A stretch of DNA of 64,000 nt. It comes from UBA1479 sp002706405. Lineage in GTDB: Bacteria; Pseudomonadota; Alphaproteobacteria; Rhodospirillales; Casp-alpha2. The position numbers and the translations under genes are program-made. The notes under the pieces were generated by a model that saw only the letters and a list, made by a program, of their open reading frames with translations, was not told the DNA's origin and searched no databases. The stretch covers positions 1-64,000 of the forward strand of contig CAXATO010000014.1 in assembly GCA_963972255.1 (NCBI GenBank), written 5' to 3'. Shown here in pieces: positions 1 through 11,366 of this stretch; position 1 is the first letter of the stretch, and each line of letters opens with the position of its first letter.

Positions 1-106
1 TTGGGGCCAGCTCGTCATGGTTGCCTGGACACCAGCGAACCGGCGCGTCGAGGAACGCCCGGCCCCCCCGCCAAAAGGTCGTTGAAGTTGAATGGGTTAC
101 GGTGAT

Positions 107-2527
<2,421 letters not shown>

Positions 2528-2653
2528 CTGGCCTCAACACGGGAAGACCGTGCCGCAACGGCAACGGCGGGTTGGAATCACTTCACAACAAAGGTGGGGG
2601 ATTGAACGCGGTGGCGCAAGTCCAGAGCGCAGAAAACCTTGGAAACAGGCAAA

Positions 2654-3919
2654 TTACGCGCTGGTTTCCACTTCTTCGGCCTTTTCGCCGTAGATAAACA
2701 GCGGTTTGGCACTCTCTTCCACCACCTCCCCGTTGATGACGACCTCTTCGACGCCTTCCATGCCAGGAAGATCGAACATGGTGTCGAGGAGAATGTTTTC
2801 CATGATCGAGCGCAAACCGCGCGCGCCGGTCTTGCGCTCGACAGCCTTGATGGCGATGGATCGCAAGGCGGATTCGGAGAACGTCAGCTTGGTGTCCTCC
2901 ATCTCGAACAGGCGCTGATACTGCTTGACCAGGGCGTTCTTCGGCTTGGTCAGGATTTCCACCAAGGCGTCTTCGTCGAGATCCTCAAGCGTCGCGACCA
3001 CCGGCAGGCGGCCGACGAATTCGGGGATCAGGCCGAATTTCAGCAGGTCTTCCGGTTCCACTTCGCGCAGGATTTCGCCGGTCTGGCGTTCCTCGGGAGC
3101 GCGAACGTCAGCGCCGAAGCCGATGGAAGACCCCTTGCCGCGCGCGGAAATGATCTTGTCCAAGCCGGCGAAGGCGCCACCGCAGATGAACAGGATGTTG
3201 GTGGTATCGACCTGAAGGAACTCTTGCTGCGGATGCTTGCGCCCGCCCTGCGGCGGCACGCTGGCGACCGTGCCTTCCATGATCTTCAGCAGGGCCTGCT
3301 GCACGCCTTCGCCCGACACGTCGCGGGTGATCGACGGATTGTCTGATTTGCGGCTGATCTTATCGACTTCATCGATATAGACGATGCCGCGCTGTGCGCG
3401 CTCGACGTTGTAGTCGGCGGACTGCAGCAGCTTGAGAATGATGTTTTCGACGTCCTCACCCACATAGCCGGCTTCGGTCAGGGTCGTCGCGTCGGCCATG
3501 GTGAAGGGCACATCCAGGATTCGCGCCAGGGTCTGCGCCAACAGCGTCTTGCCGCAACCGGTCGGGCCGACCAGCAGGATGTTGGACTTGGCCAGTTCGA
3601 CGTCGTTGTTCTTGGCGCCGTGGTTCAGCCGCTTGTAGTGGTTGTGCACGGCAACGGACAGCACGCGCTTGGCGTTGCTCTGGCCGATTACGTAATCGTC
3701 GAGGACCGAGCAGATATCCATCGGCGAGGGCACACCGTCGCCGGACTTGACCAGGTTCGTCTTGTGCTCTTCGCGGATGATGTCCATGCACAGCTCGACG
3801 CATTCGTCGCAAATGAACACGGTCGGTCCCGCAATCAGCTTGCGCACCTCGTGCTGGCTTTTGCCGCAGAACGAGCAGTAAAGGGTGTTTTTGGAGTCGC
3901 TGCCGGTCGTTTTCGTCAT
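2654..3919 (-). CDS. clpX: ATP-dependent Clp protease ATP-binding subunit ClpX
   Basis: AAA+ unfoldase that recognises tagged proteins and feeds them to ClpP; also a stand-alone remodelling chaperone. The 421-residue length is typical. The N-terminal zinc-binding domain has four Cys (15, 18, 37, 40) in CSFC and CDEC. Walker A is GPTGCGKT at 118-125, the substrate-gripping pore loop GYVG at 151-154 and Walker B VYIDEVD at 180-186. A later RxxxGARGLR segment is the usual sensor-2 region. It lies downstream of clpP on the same strand with a 184-base gap, long enough for its own promoter. Identification is certain. Confidence 0.98.
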   Translation of the reverse strand: MTKTTGSDSKNTLYCSFCGKSQHEVRKLIAGPTVFICDECVELCMDIIREEHKTNLVKSGDGVPSPMDICSVLDDYVIGQSNAKRVLSVAVHNHYKRLNHGAKNNDVELAKSNILLVGPTGCGKTLLAQTLARILDVPFTMADATTLTEAGYVGEDVENIILKLLQSADYNVERAQRGIVYIDEVDKISRKSDNPSITRDVSGEGVQQALLKIMEGTVASVPPQGGRKHPQQEFLQVDTTNILFICGGAFAGLDKIISARGKGSSIGFGADVRAPEERQTGEILREVEPEDLLKFGLIPEFVGRLPVVATLEDLDEDALVEILTKPKNALVKQYQRLFEMEDTKLTFSESALRSIAIKAVERKTGARGLRSIMENILLDTMFDLPGMEGVEEVVINGEVVEESAKPLFIYGEKAEEVETSA

Positions 3920-4103
3920 TGTTTATCCTGTTGGTCCCGCGCCGCCACCCGGGTCACGACCATGTTAGCCGGACCCTTGTGCAACACTCAATCACAATCA
4001 CGCCCATGGAGCCATGCCAAAAGACGCAACGGCGGGGAGACGTCCCGTGACGCTTGCGCCGCCCCCCTATTCCGGGCGCGGCTGTTGAAGCGGATGCCTT
4101 GGC

Positions 4104-4754
4104 CTAGTCCTTATCGGACTTGCCACCGTCTTCGTCGCCGGTGGTCGGTCGGTTCGCAACGACTTCGTCGATCAGGCCGAATGCCTTGGCTTCCTCTGGA
4201 GTCATGAATTTGTCACGCTCCATCGCGTTTTCAATGGTTTCCATCGACTGGCCGGTATGCTCGACGTAAATCTCGTTGAGCCGCTTGCGCAGCGCGATGA
4301 TCTCGCGGGCATGGATTTCGATGTCCGAGGCCTGGCCCTGAAAGCCGCCCGACGGCTGGTGAACCATGATCCGCGAATTGGGCAGCGAGTACCGCTTTCC
4401 GGGCGCCCCCGCGGCCAGCAGAAGCGAGCCCATGGACGCCGCCTGACCGATGCAGACCGTCGACACGTCCGGCTTGATGTAGCGAATCGTGTCGTAGATC
4501 GCGAGGCCCGACGTCACGACGCCGCCCGGCGAATTGATGTAGAACGAGATGTCCTTGGACGGATTTTCCGATTCCAGGAACAGCAACTGCGCGCACACCA
4601 GGCTCGAAACGTAATCCTCGACCCCACCGGTCAGGAAGATGATCCGTTCCTTCAACAGCCGTGAATAGATGTCGTAGGAGCGCTCCCCCCGGTTGGTCGT
4701 CTCGACGACCATGGGCACCAGGGTATTCATGTAGATGTCGTGGGGATCGGTCAT
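4104..4754 (-). CDS. clpP: ATP-dependent Clp protease proteolytic subunit ClpP
   Basis: Serine peptidase that forms the double-heptamer chamber used by ClpX and other Clp ATPases. The 216 residues have the complete catalytic triad: Ser107 in GQAASMGS, His132 in MVHQPSGG and Asp181 in MERDKFMT. The N-terminus (MTDPHDIYMNTLVPMVVE) is of the usual propeptide type. The acidic C-terminal tail (TTGDEDGGKSDKD) is longer than in the E. coli protein. It lies between tig (upstream) and clpX (downstream), all on the minus strand, the classic arrangement coordinating folding and degradation. Confidence 0.98.
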   Translation of the reverse strand: MTDPHDIYMNTLVPMVVETTNRGERSYDIYSRLLKERIIFLTGGVEDYVSSLVCAQLLFLESENPSKDISFYINSPGGVVTSGLAIYDTIRYIKPDVSTVCIGQAASMGSLLLAAGAPGKRYSLPNSRIMVHQPSGGFQGQASDIEIHAREIIALRKRLNEIYVEHTGQSMETIENAMERDKFMTPEEAKAFGLIDEVVANRPTTGDEDGGKSDKD

Positions 4755-4845
4755 GCCGCGGTCCTTATGATACGTTCTGCTCGGGATGACGGGTCCGGGG
4801 ATGGCGGGCCGCCTGTGCTCTGATAGCGCCCCGGTTCCGCCGCCG

Positions 4846-6351
4846 CTACTCCTTTTTCGCCGCGGTCTTCTTCGCCGCAGGCTTCTTCTTGGCCGGTTTC
4901 TTGTCCTCGGCCGCGTCGCCCGCGTCCTTGGCCGCGGCCTTTTTCGGGGCGGCCTTCTTCTTGGCGGCGGGCTTCTTGGCTTCCTTGGCCTCGTCTTCGG
5001 CTTCCAGAACCTTGATCAGGTCCTCGAAGGACGCCGGCTTTTCGGTCACCTTGGCCAGTTCGATGATGTAGTCGATGACTTTTTCCTCGAACACGGGGGC
5101 CTTGATCTGCTCCTGCGCCTGCGGGTTGGAGCGGAAGAATTCCAGGACCTGCTGTTCCTGGCCCGGATATTTCTGAGCTTCCTGCATCATGGCGCGGTTG
5201 ACGTCTTCCTGAGACACCTGGATGGCATTGGCGCGGCCGACCTCGGACAGCAACAGGCCCAGCTTCACCCGCCGTTCGGCGATGTCGCGGAATTCGGCCT
5301 TATGCTCCTCGTCCGACTTGTCGTCGTGCGCATGATCGTGGTCGTGATCATGGTCGTGGTCATGATCGTGCGCCTGCTCCTGCTTGCGCTGTTCCTCGAA
5401 CTGGGCCCAGATATTGTCGAATTCCATTTCGACCATCTTGGGCGGCATTTCGAAGTCGTGATTGTCGGCCAACTGGTCCAACAGAACCCGCTTCACCTGC
5501 ATGCGCGCCATCTGGTCGAATTCGCGGCGCTGACCCTCGACAATACGCTCTTTCAGCGCATCCAGGCTTTCCAGGCCGGCCTTCTTGGCCAGTTCGTCGT
5601 CGATCGGCGCCGGCTTGGCTTCACGAATTTCGTGAACCTTGACGTCGAATACGGCTTCCTTGCCGGCCAGATCCTTGGCCGCGTATTCGTCGGGGAAGTT
5701 GACCTTGACCTCGATGTCCGCACCGACGTCGACGCCGATCAGCTGTTCTTCGAAGCCCGGAATGAACGAGCCGGAGCCCAGTTCCAGTTGATACCCTTCG
5801 GCCTTGCCGCCGGCGAACTCGACGCCGTCCAGCTTGCCCACGAAGTCGATGACGCAAACATCGCCCGACTTGGTCTTGCGCTTGGCGGTGATCGGCTCGG
5901 ACGTCTTATGGGCGTTGGCCAGATTCTCCAAAGTCTCGTCGATCTGCTTCTGATCCGGCTTCAGGACCATCTTTTCAAGCGTCAGCTTGGAAAAGTCCAT
6001 CGGCGTGATCTCGGGCAGGATGTCCACGGCGAGCGTGTATTCCAGATCCTTGCCCTCGTCGAACGAGGTGATCTCGACCTGCGGCTGTGTCGCCGCACGG
6101 ATGCCCTTCTCGGCCAGTGCCTGGGCGGAAGAATCGTTGACCGCCTGGTCCAGGATTTCGCCCATGATGGCGGGGCCGAAGCGCTTGCGCAGCAGGCCCA
6201 CGGGCACCTTGCCGGGCCGGAAGCCGGGCAGTGAGGCGGATTGTGCGACTTCCTGAAGACGCAGGTTGATTTTCTCTTCAATGTCCTTGGCGGCCACGGT
6301 GACTTTCATCTCGCGGCTCAGGCCTTCGGATTTTGTCTCGACGACTTGCAT
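4846..6351 (-). CDS. tig: trigger factor (ribosome-associated chaperone / peptidyl-prolyl isomerase)
   Basis: Chaperone that binds near the ribosomal exit tunnel and assists early folding. The ribosome-docking signature GFRPGKVP is at residues 43-50, followed by an FKBP-like isomerase domain (roughly 150-245) and the helical C-terminal chaperone domain. At 501 residues it is longer than the usual 430-450. Two additions explain this: a run of alternating His-Asp at about 327-344 inside the C-terminal domain, encoded by hexamer-like DNA repeats near 5322-5372, and a roughly 45-residue Lys/Ala/Pro tail of histone-H1-like composition. It is first in the tig-clpP-clpX-lon group. The family call is certain; the role of the additions is unknown. 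Confidence 0.97.
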   Translation of the reverse strand: MQVVETKSEGLSREMKVTVAAKDIEEKINLRLQEVAQSASLPGFRPGKVPVGLLRKRFGPAIMGEILDQAVNDSSAQALAEKGIRAATQPQVEITSFDEGKDLEYTLAVDILPEITPMDFSKLTLEKMVLKPDQKQIDETLENLANAHKTSEPITAKRKTKSGDVCVIDFVGKLDGVEFAGGKAEGYQLELGSGSFIPGFEEQLIGVDVGADIEVKVNFPDEYAAKDLAGKEAVFDVKVHEIREAKPAPIDDELAKKAGLESLDALKERIVEGQRREFDQMARMQVKRVLLDQLADNHDFEMPPKMVEMEFDNIWAQFEEQRKQEQAHDHDHDHDHDHDHAHDDKSDEEHKAEFRDIAERRVKLGLLLSEVGRANAIQVSQEDVNRAMMQEAQKYPGQEQQVLEFFRSNPQAQEQIKAPVFEEKVIDYIIELAKVTEKPASFEDLIKVLEAEDEAKEAKKPAAKKKAAPKKAAAKDAGDAAEDKKPAKKKPAAKKTAAKKE

Positions 6352-6541
6352 GGAACTCCCGTTTCGGAAATCTGTGGCGACGCGCCCAAATCCGCGCCAC
6401 CTGTAAAACCCAGTGGAATTAAGTCCTCAACTCCCGGGCGGATATATAGGCTGCTGCCCCGGACCCGGCAACGATAAACGGCTTGTCGGAATAATCCCGC
6501 CTCCCGTTGCCGAGGGCGCCACCTCACCTTTTTGGAGGGGG

Positions 6542-6627
6542 TGGTGCGGGCGGAGGGACTTGAACCCCCACGGCCAAAGGCCACCAGGACCTAAACCTGA
6601 CGCGTCTACCAATTCCGCCACGCCCGC
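6542..6627 (-). tRNA. tRNA-Leu (anticodon TAG)
   Basis: Read on the minus strand, the 7-bp acceptor stem GCGGGCG/CGCCCGC closes at 6627-6621 and 6552-6546. It is followed by the discriminator A and an encoded CCA (6544-6542). The anticodon loop TTTAGGT gives TAG. The long variable arm (GGTGGCCTTTGGCCGT) is the class II feature of tRNA-Leu, and GGTTCAAGTCC forms the T-loop. The length of 86 nt including CCA is normal. Confidence 0.97.
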
Positions 6628-6722
6628 CGACGCCGCCGGGATGCCCGACCAGCAGGCGGCGCGACTTTATCCATTCTGGCCGCGATTACAACCGGGAAAT
6701 CGGGAACAGGTAGTCTGGCCGC

Positions 6723-8150
6723 TCAGCCTTTCAAATGCGCCTTCACGCTCGAGGACATATCCACGCTGCCGGCGGAGGTATAGGCCTCGTGATTGCCCTC
6801 GATACGGCCCAGATCATAAAGGTAGTTGACCATCAGGCCCGCCGACTGGGCCAAACCCTTGTCCGAGGTATCGCCAAGCCAGTTGATACGCTCAAGCCGT
6901 GCCCCGTTGGACAGGTGGAAATGCGCCACCGGGTCGCGCGCCCGCCGGCCCCGGCCCTTTTCCTTGGCCAGATAGCGGGCTGCCAGCCGCGTCAGCGGCC
7001 CCTGCAGGGCGGTGACCATGGCCTCGTCCTTGATCCAGGCAGGCGTGTCGAGCACGGAAATCAACGAGCCCTTGGCCCCGCCCTTGCGGCCCGTGGCCGC
7101 ATTCAACGCCTTGCGTTCCTCGGCCGAAAACAGCTTGGGCGCGCCCTCGGCGAGGATTTCATCGAGCCAACGACGGAAGCCGGGGATCGGCGACAGGGTC
7201 GCAAACGTCTTCAGATTGGGAAATTCCTGGGACAGCTGCTGCGCCACCCGCTTGATCAGGAAATTGCCGAAGCTGATTCCCGCCAACCCCTTCTGCGCAT
7301 TGGAGATGGAGTAGAAGATCGCCGTATCCGCGGCGGCCGGGTCGGAGGCCGGCGCATTGGTGTCGAGCAGCGCCTGGACGTTGGCGGCCATGCCGTTGAC
7401 CAGGGCCACCTCGACGAAGATCAAGGGCTCGTCGGGCATGCGCGGATGGAAGAAGGCATAACAACGGCGGTCGGAATCGAGCCGATTCTTGAGGTCTTCC
7501 CAGCCTTTTATGGCATGCACGGCCTCATAGGCGATGAGCTTTTCCAACAGCGACGCCGAGGCCGAATCCCAGGCGATCCGCCGCAATTCCAGGAAATCCA
7601 CATCGAACCAGCTGGCCAGCAGGTCCCGCAGATCGTACTCCATGGCTTTCAGGCGCACGTCCGATTTGGCCAGCGGCAGTAACTCCGCACGCAGGTCGAC
7701 CAGGAACTTGACCCCATCGGGAAGTGCGTTGAACTGGGTCAGCAGCCGGCGCCAGGGGGCCTGCAGGCTGCTCTTGATTTCAATCTGCGCATCCAGGCGT
7801 TCGGCGTCCGAGCCCGATGCCTGGAACTTGCCGATGGCCGCCTCGACACCCTTGGGGTCCGTGCCGAAATTGCCGGCCATGAGGCGCAGGAATTTCTCGC
7901 GTCCGCTCTTGTCCAGGGCCAGATAAACCCGGCCGAGCGCCGCCGCCTTGGTCCGCGCCGAAACCTCGCCGCCCTTGTTGTCCAGGCATTCCTGCATCTG
8001 TTCCAGGATGCGCCCGGCGTCCTCGTCGGGCAGATTGGGACGCGTGCTCGCGGCATCCTCGTCGTAGGAAGACCCGGCAATGGACTGCCAGCCCCGGCGC
8101 AGATTCGTCAAGGTACGGTCGAGAAAACTGCTCGATTTATGCTCGGTCAT
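6723..8150 (-). CDS. malonyl-CoA decarboxylase
   Basis: Predicted to convert malonyl-CoA to acetyl-CoA and CO2 in the cytoplasm. The 475 residues span an N-terminal helical domain (to about 190) and a C-terminal GNAT-like catalytic domain. The latter carries the family blocks FYSISNAQKGLAGISFGNFL and TLSPIPGFRRWL, and near the end HFHLSNGARLERINWLGD with the conserved His and N-G-A. The ATG at 8150 has AAAGGG five to six bases upstream. It sits between tRNA-Leu and the NAD(P)HX repair gene on the same strand, with no obvious functional partner. Similar genes often accompany malonate use, but no malonyl-CoA synthetase is adjacent. Confidence 0.93.
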   Translation of the reverse strand: MTEHKSSSFLDRTLTNLRRGWQSIAGSSYDEDAASTRPNLPDEDAGRILEQMQECLDNKGGEVSARTKAAALGRVYLALDKSGREKFLRLMAGNFGTDPKGVEAAIGKFQASGSDAERLDAQIEIKSSLQAPWRRLLTQFNALPDGVKFLVDLRAELLPLAKSDVRLKAMEYDLRDLLASWFDVDFLELRRIAWDSASASLLEKLIAYEAVHAIKGWEDLKNRLDSDRRCYAFFHPRMPDEPLIFVEVALVNGMAANVQALLDTNAPASDPAAADTAIFYSISNAQKGLAGISFGNFLIKRVAQQLSQEFPNLKTFATLSPIPGFRRWLDEILAEGAPKLFSAEERKALNAATGRKGGAKGSLISVLDTPAWIKDEAMVTALQGPLTRLAARYLAKEKGRGRRARDPVAHFHLSNGARLERINWLGDTSDKGLAQSAGLMVNYLYDLGRIEGNHEAYTSAGSVDMSSSVKAHLKG

Positions 8151-8182
8151 CGAAGCCCTTTCAAAGTCGCTGACGATTCCCG

Positions 8183-9733
8183 CTAAACCTGTTCGCTTTT
8201 GCGGCCCGGTTCAAGGGGCAAGTGGGTGAAAATATGTCCGGGCGCCTCCGTCGCCACGGCCTTGGGAAGGGTCCGGACGATTTCCGGCAGAAGTCCGGGG
8301 ATATCCTCGGCGATCAGGCCGTGGCCGACGCTTTGCGCCGCCGCCGCATGCAGCCAGACCGCCGCGGCGGCGGCCAGGAACGGCGCCATGCCTTGGGCCA
8401 GAAGCCCCGCCGTGAGGCCCGCCAGCACATCACCGGTGCCCGCCGACGCCAGATAGGGCGAGCCGTTGGCATTGATCACGGCGCGGCCGTCCGGCGCCGC
8501 GATGACCGTGTCGAACCCTTTCAGCAGAACCACCGCCCCCGACGCTCGGGCCGCGCCGCGTGCCCGCGCCAGCCGATCGTCCGCGCCGGGAAAGACGCGG
8601 GCGAATTCGCCCTCGTGAGGGGTGATCACGCAGTTGCCGTGCAACGCCGAGATCAGGGCATCGGGATCGTCGGCGAAGGTGGAAATGCCGTCGGCATCCA
8701 GCACCACCGGCTTGCCCGTAGCCAAGGCCGCCAGGACGCGCGGTCGGGTCTCCGGCCCGGTGCCGTTGCCGGGCCCGACAACCAGGGTCTTGTTCCCGTC
8801 CCCGATGAAGGCTTCGTATGCACCCGCATCCGCCATGGGTCGGACCAGCACCCCGGGGGCACCGGCGCGGAACACCCCGGCATCCTCGGGCCGGCAGGCG
8901 ATGGAGAGCATCCCCGCCCCCGCGCGCCGGGCGCCGTCGGCGGCCATGCGCGCCGCGCCGGGCATGTCGCCGGCCCCCCAAATCACCACATGGCCCCGCG
9001 TGTACTTGTGATCATCCGGTCCCGGATGGGGAAAATCAGGCCACCAGATGTCGGCGCTGTTGACCCAGGTATCAGGAGCCTGGGCCGCCACCACGGCATC
9101 CGGAATGCCGATATCGGCGACCCGCACCCGGCCACAGAAATCCCGGCCCGGACGCAGGAAATGGCCCGGCTTGCGGCGGCAGAAGGTCACGGTTTCCCGA
9201 GCCCGAACGGCCGGGCCCGGCACGGCGCCCGTGTCGCCCATCACGCCCGACGGGATATCCACGGCCAGAACATCCGCCCCCGCCCCGTTGAGGGTTTCCG
9301 CCACGGTCGCCGCGACGCCCTCAAGCGGGCGCGTGAGGCCGGCCCCGAACAGGGCATCGATGACGCCGGTGCCCGCCGGCGCGAACCCGGCAGTCAGGTC
9401 TTCCGTGGCGCCGGTCCAGCGCCCCGCTGCCAGGGCCGCGTCGCCCATCAGTCTGTCCCGCGCGCCCAGCAGGTAGAGGCGCACCTCGGCCCCCTGGTCT
9501 TTCAGGATCCGCGCCGCAACGAAGCCGTCGCCGCCGTTGTTGCCCGGCCCGCACAACACGGCGACGGGCCGTCCCGCGAACATCCGGGCCGCCTGCGCGG
9601 CGACGGCGGCCCCCGCCGTTTCCATCAGGTCGATGCCGGGAACACCGCCCGCGATCGTATCCGCATCGGCCTGCGCCATCTGGCCGACCCGAAGCAGCGC
9701 CGCCCGCGACCAGGCCACGGTTTCCGTCTTCAT
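8183..9733 (-). CDS. nnr: bifunctional NAD(P)H-hydrate epimerase / ADP-dependent NAD(P)H-hydrate dehydratase
   Basis: Metabolite-repair enzyme that restores damaged NADHX and NADPHX. The N-terminal half is a YjeF_N epimerase domain with nucleotide-binding motif CGPGNNGGDGFVAA. The C-terminal half is the ribokinase-like dehydratase domain with GPGNGTG and the catalytic loop GTGD at about 432-435. I place the start at the ATG at 9733 (516 residues), which has GGAG six bases upstream; the open frame also reaches a TTG five codons earlier. The next gene upstream is divergent. The two-domain fusion is the normal bacterial form. Confidence 0.95.
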   Translation of the reverse strand: MKTETVAWSRAALLRVGQMAQADADTIAGGVPGIDLMETAGAAVAAQAARMFAGRPVAVLCGPGNNGGDGFVAARILKDQGAEVRLYLLGARDRLMGDAALAAGRWTGATEDLTAGFAPAGTGVIDALFGAGLTRPLEGVAATVAETLNGAGADVLAVDIPSGVMGDTGAVPGPAVRARETVTFCRRKPGHFLRPGRDFCGRVRVADIGIPDAVVAAQAPDTWVNSADIWWPDFPHPGPDDHKYTRGHVVIWGAGDMPGAARMAADGARRAGAGMLSIACRPEDAGVFRAGAPGVLVRPMADAGAYEAFIGDGNKTLVVGPGNGTGPETRPRVLAALATGKPVVLDADGISTFADDPDALISALHGNCVITPHEGEFARVFPGADDRLARARGAARASGAVVLLKGFDTVIAAPDGRAVINANGSPYLASAGTGDVLAGLTAGLLAQGMAPFLAAAAAVWLHAAAAQSVGHGLIAEDIPGLLPEIVRTLPKAVATEAPGHIFTHLPLEPGRKSEQV

Positions 9734-9741
9734 TTCGTGCT

Positions 9742-9770
9742 CCGACAATTCACCATCTTCACGTTATACT
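9742..9770 (+). promoter_or_regulatory. possible sigma-70 promoter for the PAS histidine kinase
   Basis: CCGACA (9742-9747) and TATACT (9765-9770) are separated by exactly 17 bases, close to the consensus -35 and -10 hexamers. It lies about 100 bases upstream of the histidine kinase start and in the gap between that gene and the divergent nnr. This is a pattern match by eye only. Confidence 0.35.
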
Positions 9771-9871
9771 CCGGCTCAGGGCAAAACGGCGGGAGAATCC
9801 CGGGGGCCGGCGGATCTCCATCGATCAATTTTCATACCGATGGTGGGGCCGCATACTCCGTTTTAATTTAC

Positions 9872-11230
9872 ATGAAAAAATTCGCTTACTGTTTTGTTAT
9901 TGCATTTCTTTTGACCTTTTTGTGGGAAGTTGCCGTCGCGCCTCGGCTGTTTCCCGCGACGGCGGCCGGCATCTGGCATCCGCTGACCACGGCCCTCGTG
10001 GCTGGTCTTGGGGCCATCGCCGGCCTTGCCCTGTCGCGCCAGTTTCCGGCCAACCGACTGCCGCCGCCGGAACTGGCCGGCCCGCTGGTCGGCAAGTTGA
10101 ACGACGACGATTGGTGGCGATTCATCTTCGCCGCCGCCGATTGGTTCTGGGAGACGGACACCGAACATCGCTTCACCTTCGTTTCCGACCGGCTGTTGAC
10201 CACCTACGGGCTGTCACCGGACGATGTCGTGGGCCGAACCCGCGAGGACGTCGCCGTGATCCAAGGCCCGGCACAACGCATCGCCTTCGAGCGACACCGC
10301 GCGGACCTGGCGGCGCACCGACCGTTCCGGGATTTCGAATACGGCCTGCGCGACAGTCAGGGCGGCATCCGTTACGCACGGATCAGCGGCGCGCCGGTGT
10401 TCGGCGACGACGGCACCTTTCTCGGCTATCGGGGGTTCGCCCGCGACGTGACCCGCGAATGGCAGGCGGACCAGGCCCTGCGCAACGCCAAGGAAGAAGC
10501 GGAACTGGCCAATCGGGCGAAGACGGAATTCCTTGCCAACATGAGCCACGAGTTGCGCACGCCACTGAATTCCATCATCGGGTTTTCCGACATCCTGGTG
10601 AACGAGACCTTCGGCATCATGAACGTGCCCCAGTACAAGGAATACGCCGGCGATATCAACGATGCCGGCAAGCATCTGCTGCAGCTCATCAACGACCTTT
10701 TGGATTTGGCCCGTATCGAGCGCGGCCAGATGAACCTGAACGAACAACGCCTGGACCTGGGGCTGATCATCAATGCCTGCCACCGCCTGGTGCGCGAACG
10801 CGCCCTTGATGCCGGGGTTTCGCTGATGGTCGACTGCCCCACCAATCTGCCGCCGCTGCTGGCCGACGAGCTTCGCGTCAAACAGGCCTTGGTCAATTTG
10901 CTCTCCAACGCCATCAAGTTCACGGAACGCGGGGGAGCGGTCTCGGTCACCGTACGTCAACAGGACGACGGCGCCATGCGGCTGACCGTCTCCGACACGG
11001 GGATCGGCATTTCGCCCGAAGACATGGCTGTGGCCTTGTCCGAGTTCGGGCAGGTCGACGGCTCCCTGACCCGCAAGCACGAAGGCACCGGCCTGGGCCT
11101 GACCCTGTCGCGCAAGCTGATCGAACTGCACGGCGGGGTGTTGGAAATGGAAAGCGAGGTCGGCCAGGGCACCGCGGCCCATCTCCTGTTTCCGGTCGAA
11201 CGCAGCCTGCGCCTGTCGCCCGCGTCCTAA
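9872..11230 (+). CDS. PAS-domain sensor histidine kinase
   Basis: Membrane-attached two-component kinase of 452 residues. Two hydrophobic segments (about 4-22 and 33-55) have a very short loop between them, so little is exposed outside. A PAS domain follows (about 80-205; DWFWETDTEHRFTFVSD), then a HisKA domain with phospho-accepting His226 in MSHELRTPLN. The ATPase domain has the N-box LLSNAIKF (Asn346), DTGIGI and GTGLGLTL. No response regulator is adjacent, so its partner is unknown. The start is the ATG before KKFAYCFV; upstream bases are A/T-rich without a clear Shine-Dalgarno. The frame is open for 550 codons further upstream, but only as antisense to nnr. Confidence 0.9.
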   Translation: MKKFAYCFVIAFLLTFLWEVAVAPRLFPATAAGIWHPLTTALVAGLGAIAGLALSRQFPANRLPPPELAGPLVGKLNDDDWWRFIFAAADWFWETDTEHRFTFVSDRLLTTYGLSPDDVVGRTREDVAVIQGPAQRIAFERHRADLAAHRPFRDFEYGLRDSQGGIRYARISGAPVFGDDGTFLGYRGFARDVTREWQADQALRNAKEEAELANRAKTEFLANMSHELRTPLNSIIGFSDILVNETFGIMNVPQYKEYAGDINDAGKHLLQLINDLLDLARIERGQMNLNEQRLDLGLIINACHRLVRERALDAGVSLMVDCPTNLPPLLADELRVKQALVNLLSNAIKFTERGGAVSVTVRQQDDGAMRLTVSDTGIGISPEDMAVALSEFGQVDGSLTRKHEGTGLGLTLSRKLIELHGGVLEMESEVGQGTAAHLLFPVERSLRLSPAS

Positions 11231-11324
11231 GGCACCCCCCTCCTTTCCCGAAATCCCGCTCTTATCCGCCTTTCCCCGTATGGGCCCCATGTTCCCGGCT
11301 TGACCCCGTGTGACAGCGATATTA

Positions 11325-11339
11325 GAACAAAACACGAAC
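11325..11339 (+). promoter_or_regulatory. LexA (SOS) box upstream of imuA-imuB-dnaE2
   Basis: The sequence is GAAC, seven bases, GAAC, a perfect match to the direct-repeat SOS operator known for LexA in alphaproteobacteria. It ends 27 bases before the imuA ATG. This predicts LexA repression and DNA-damage induction of the whole mutagenesis cassette. The box lies inside a frame that could start at a GTG at 11310, which argues that the true imuA start is the downstream ATG. Confidence 0.88.
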
Positions 11340-11366
11340 ATAAATCTTCGGTATCGGACCCCGCGC

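Noticed and set aside
1..106. Left edge searched for a gene or tRNA downstream of lon
   Set aside because: No frame, tRNA fold or terminator could be supported in this short piece.
5322..5372. Short tandem DNA repeat considered as a CRISPR or satellite
   Set aside because: The repeat unit is six bases, lies in frame within tig and encodes alternating His-Asp; there are no spacers.
4786..6234. 482-codon frame opposite tig
   Set aside because: Antisense of trigger factor; its hydrophobic look comes from the Lys/Ala and His/Asp repeats read in reverse.
8222..9871. Upstream half of a 1002-codon frame that would extend the histidine kinase
   Set aside because: The first 550 codons are antisense to the NAD(P)HX repair gene and not protein-like; the kinase begins at KKFAYCFV.
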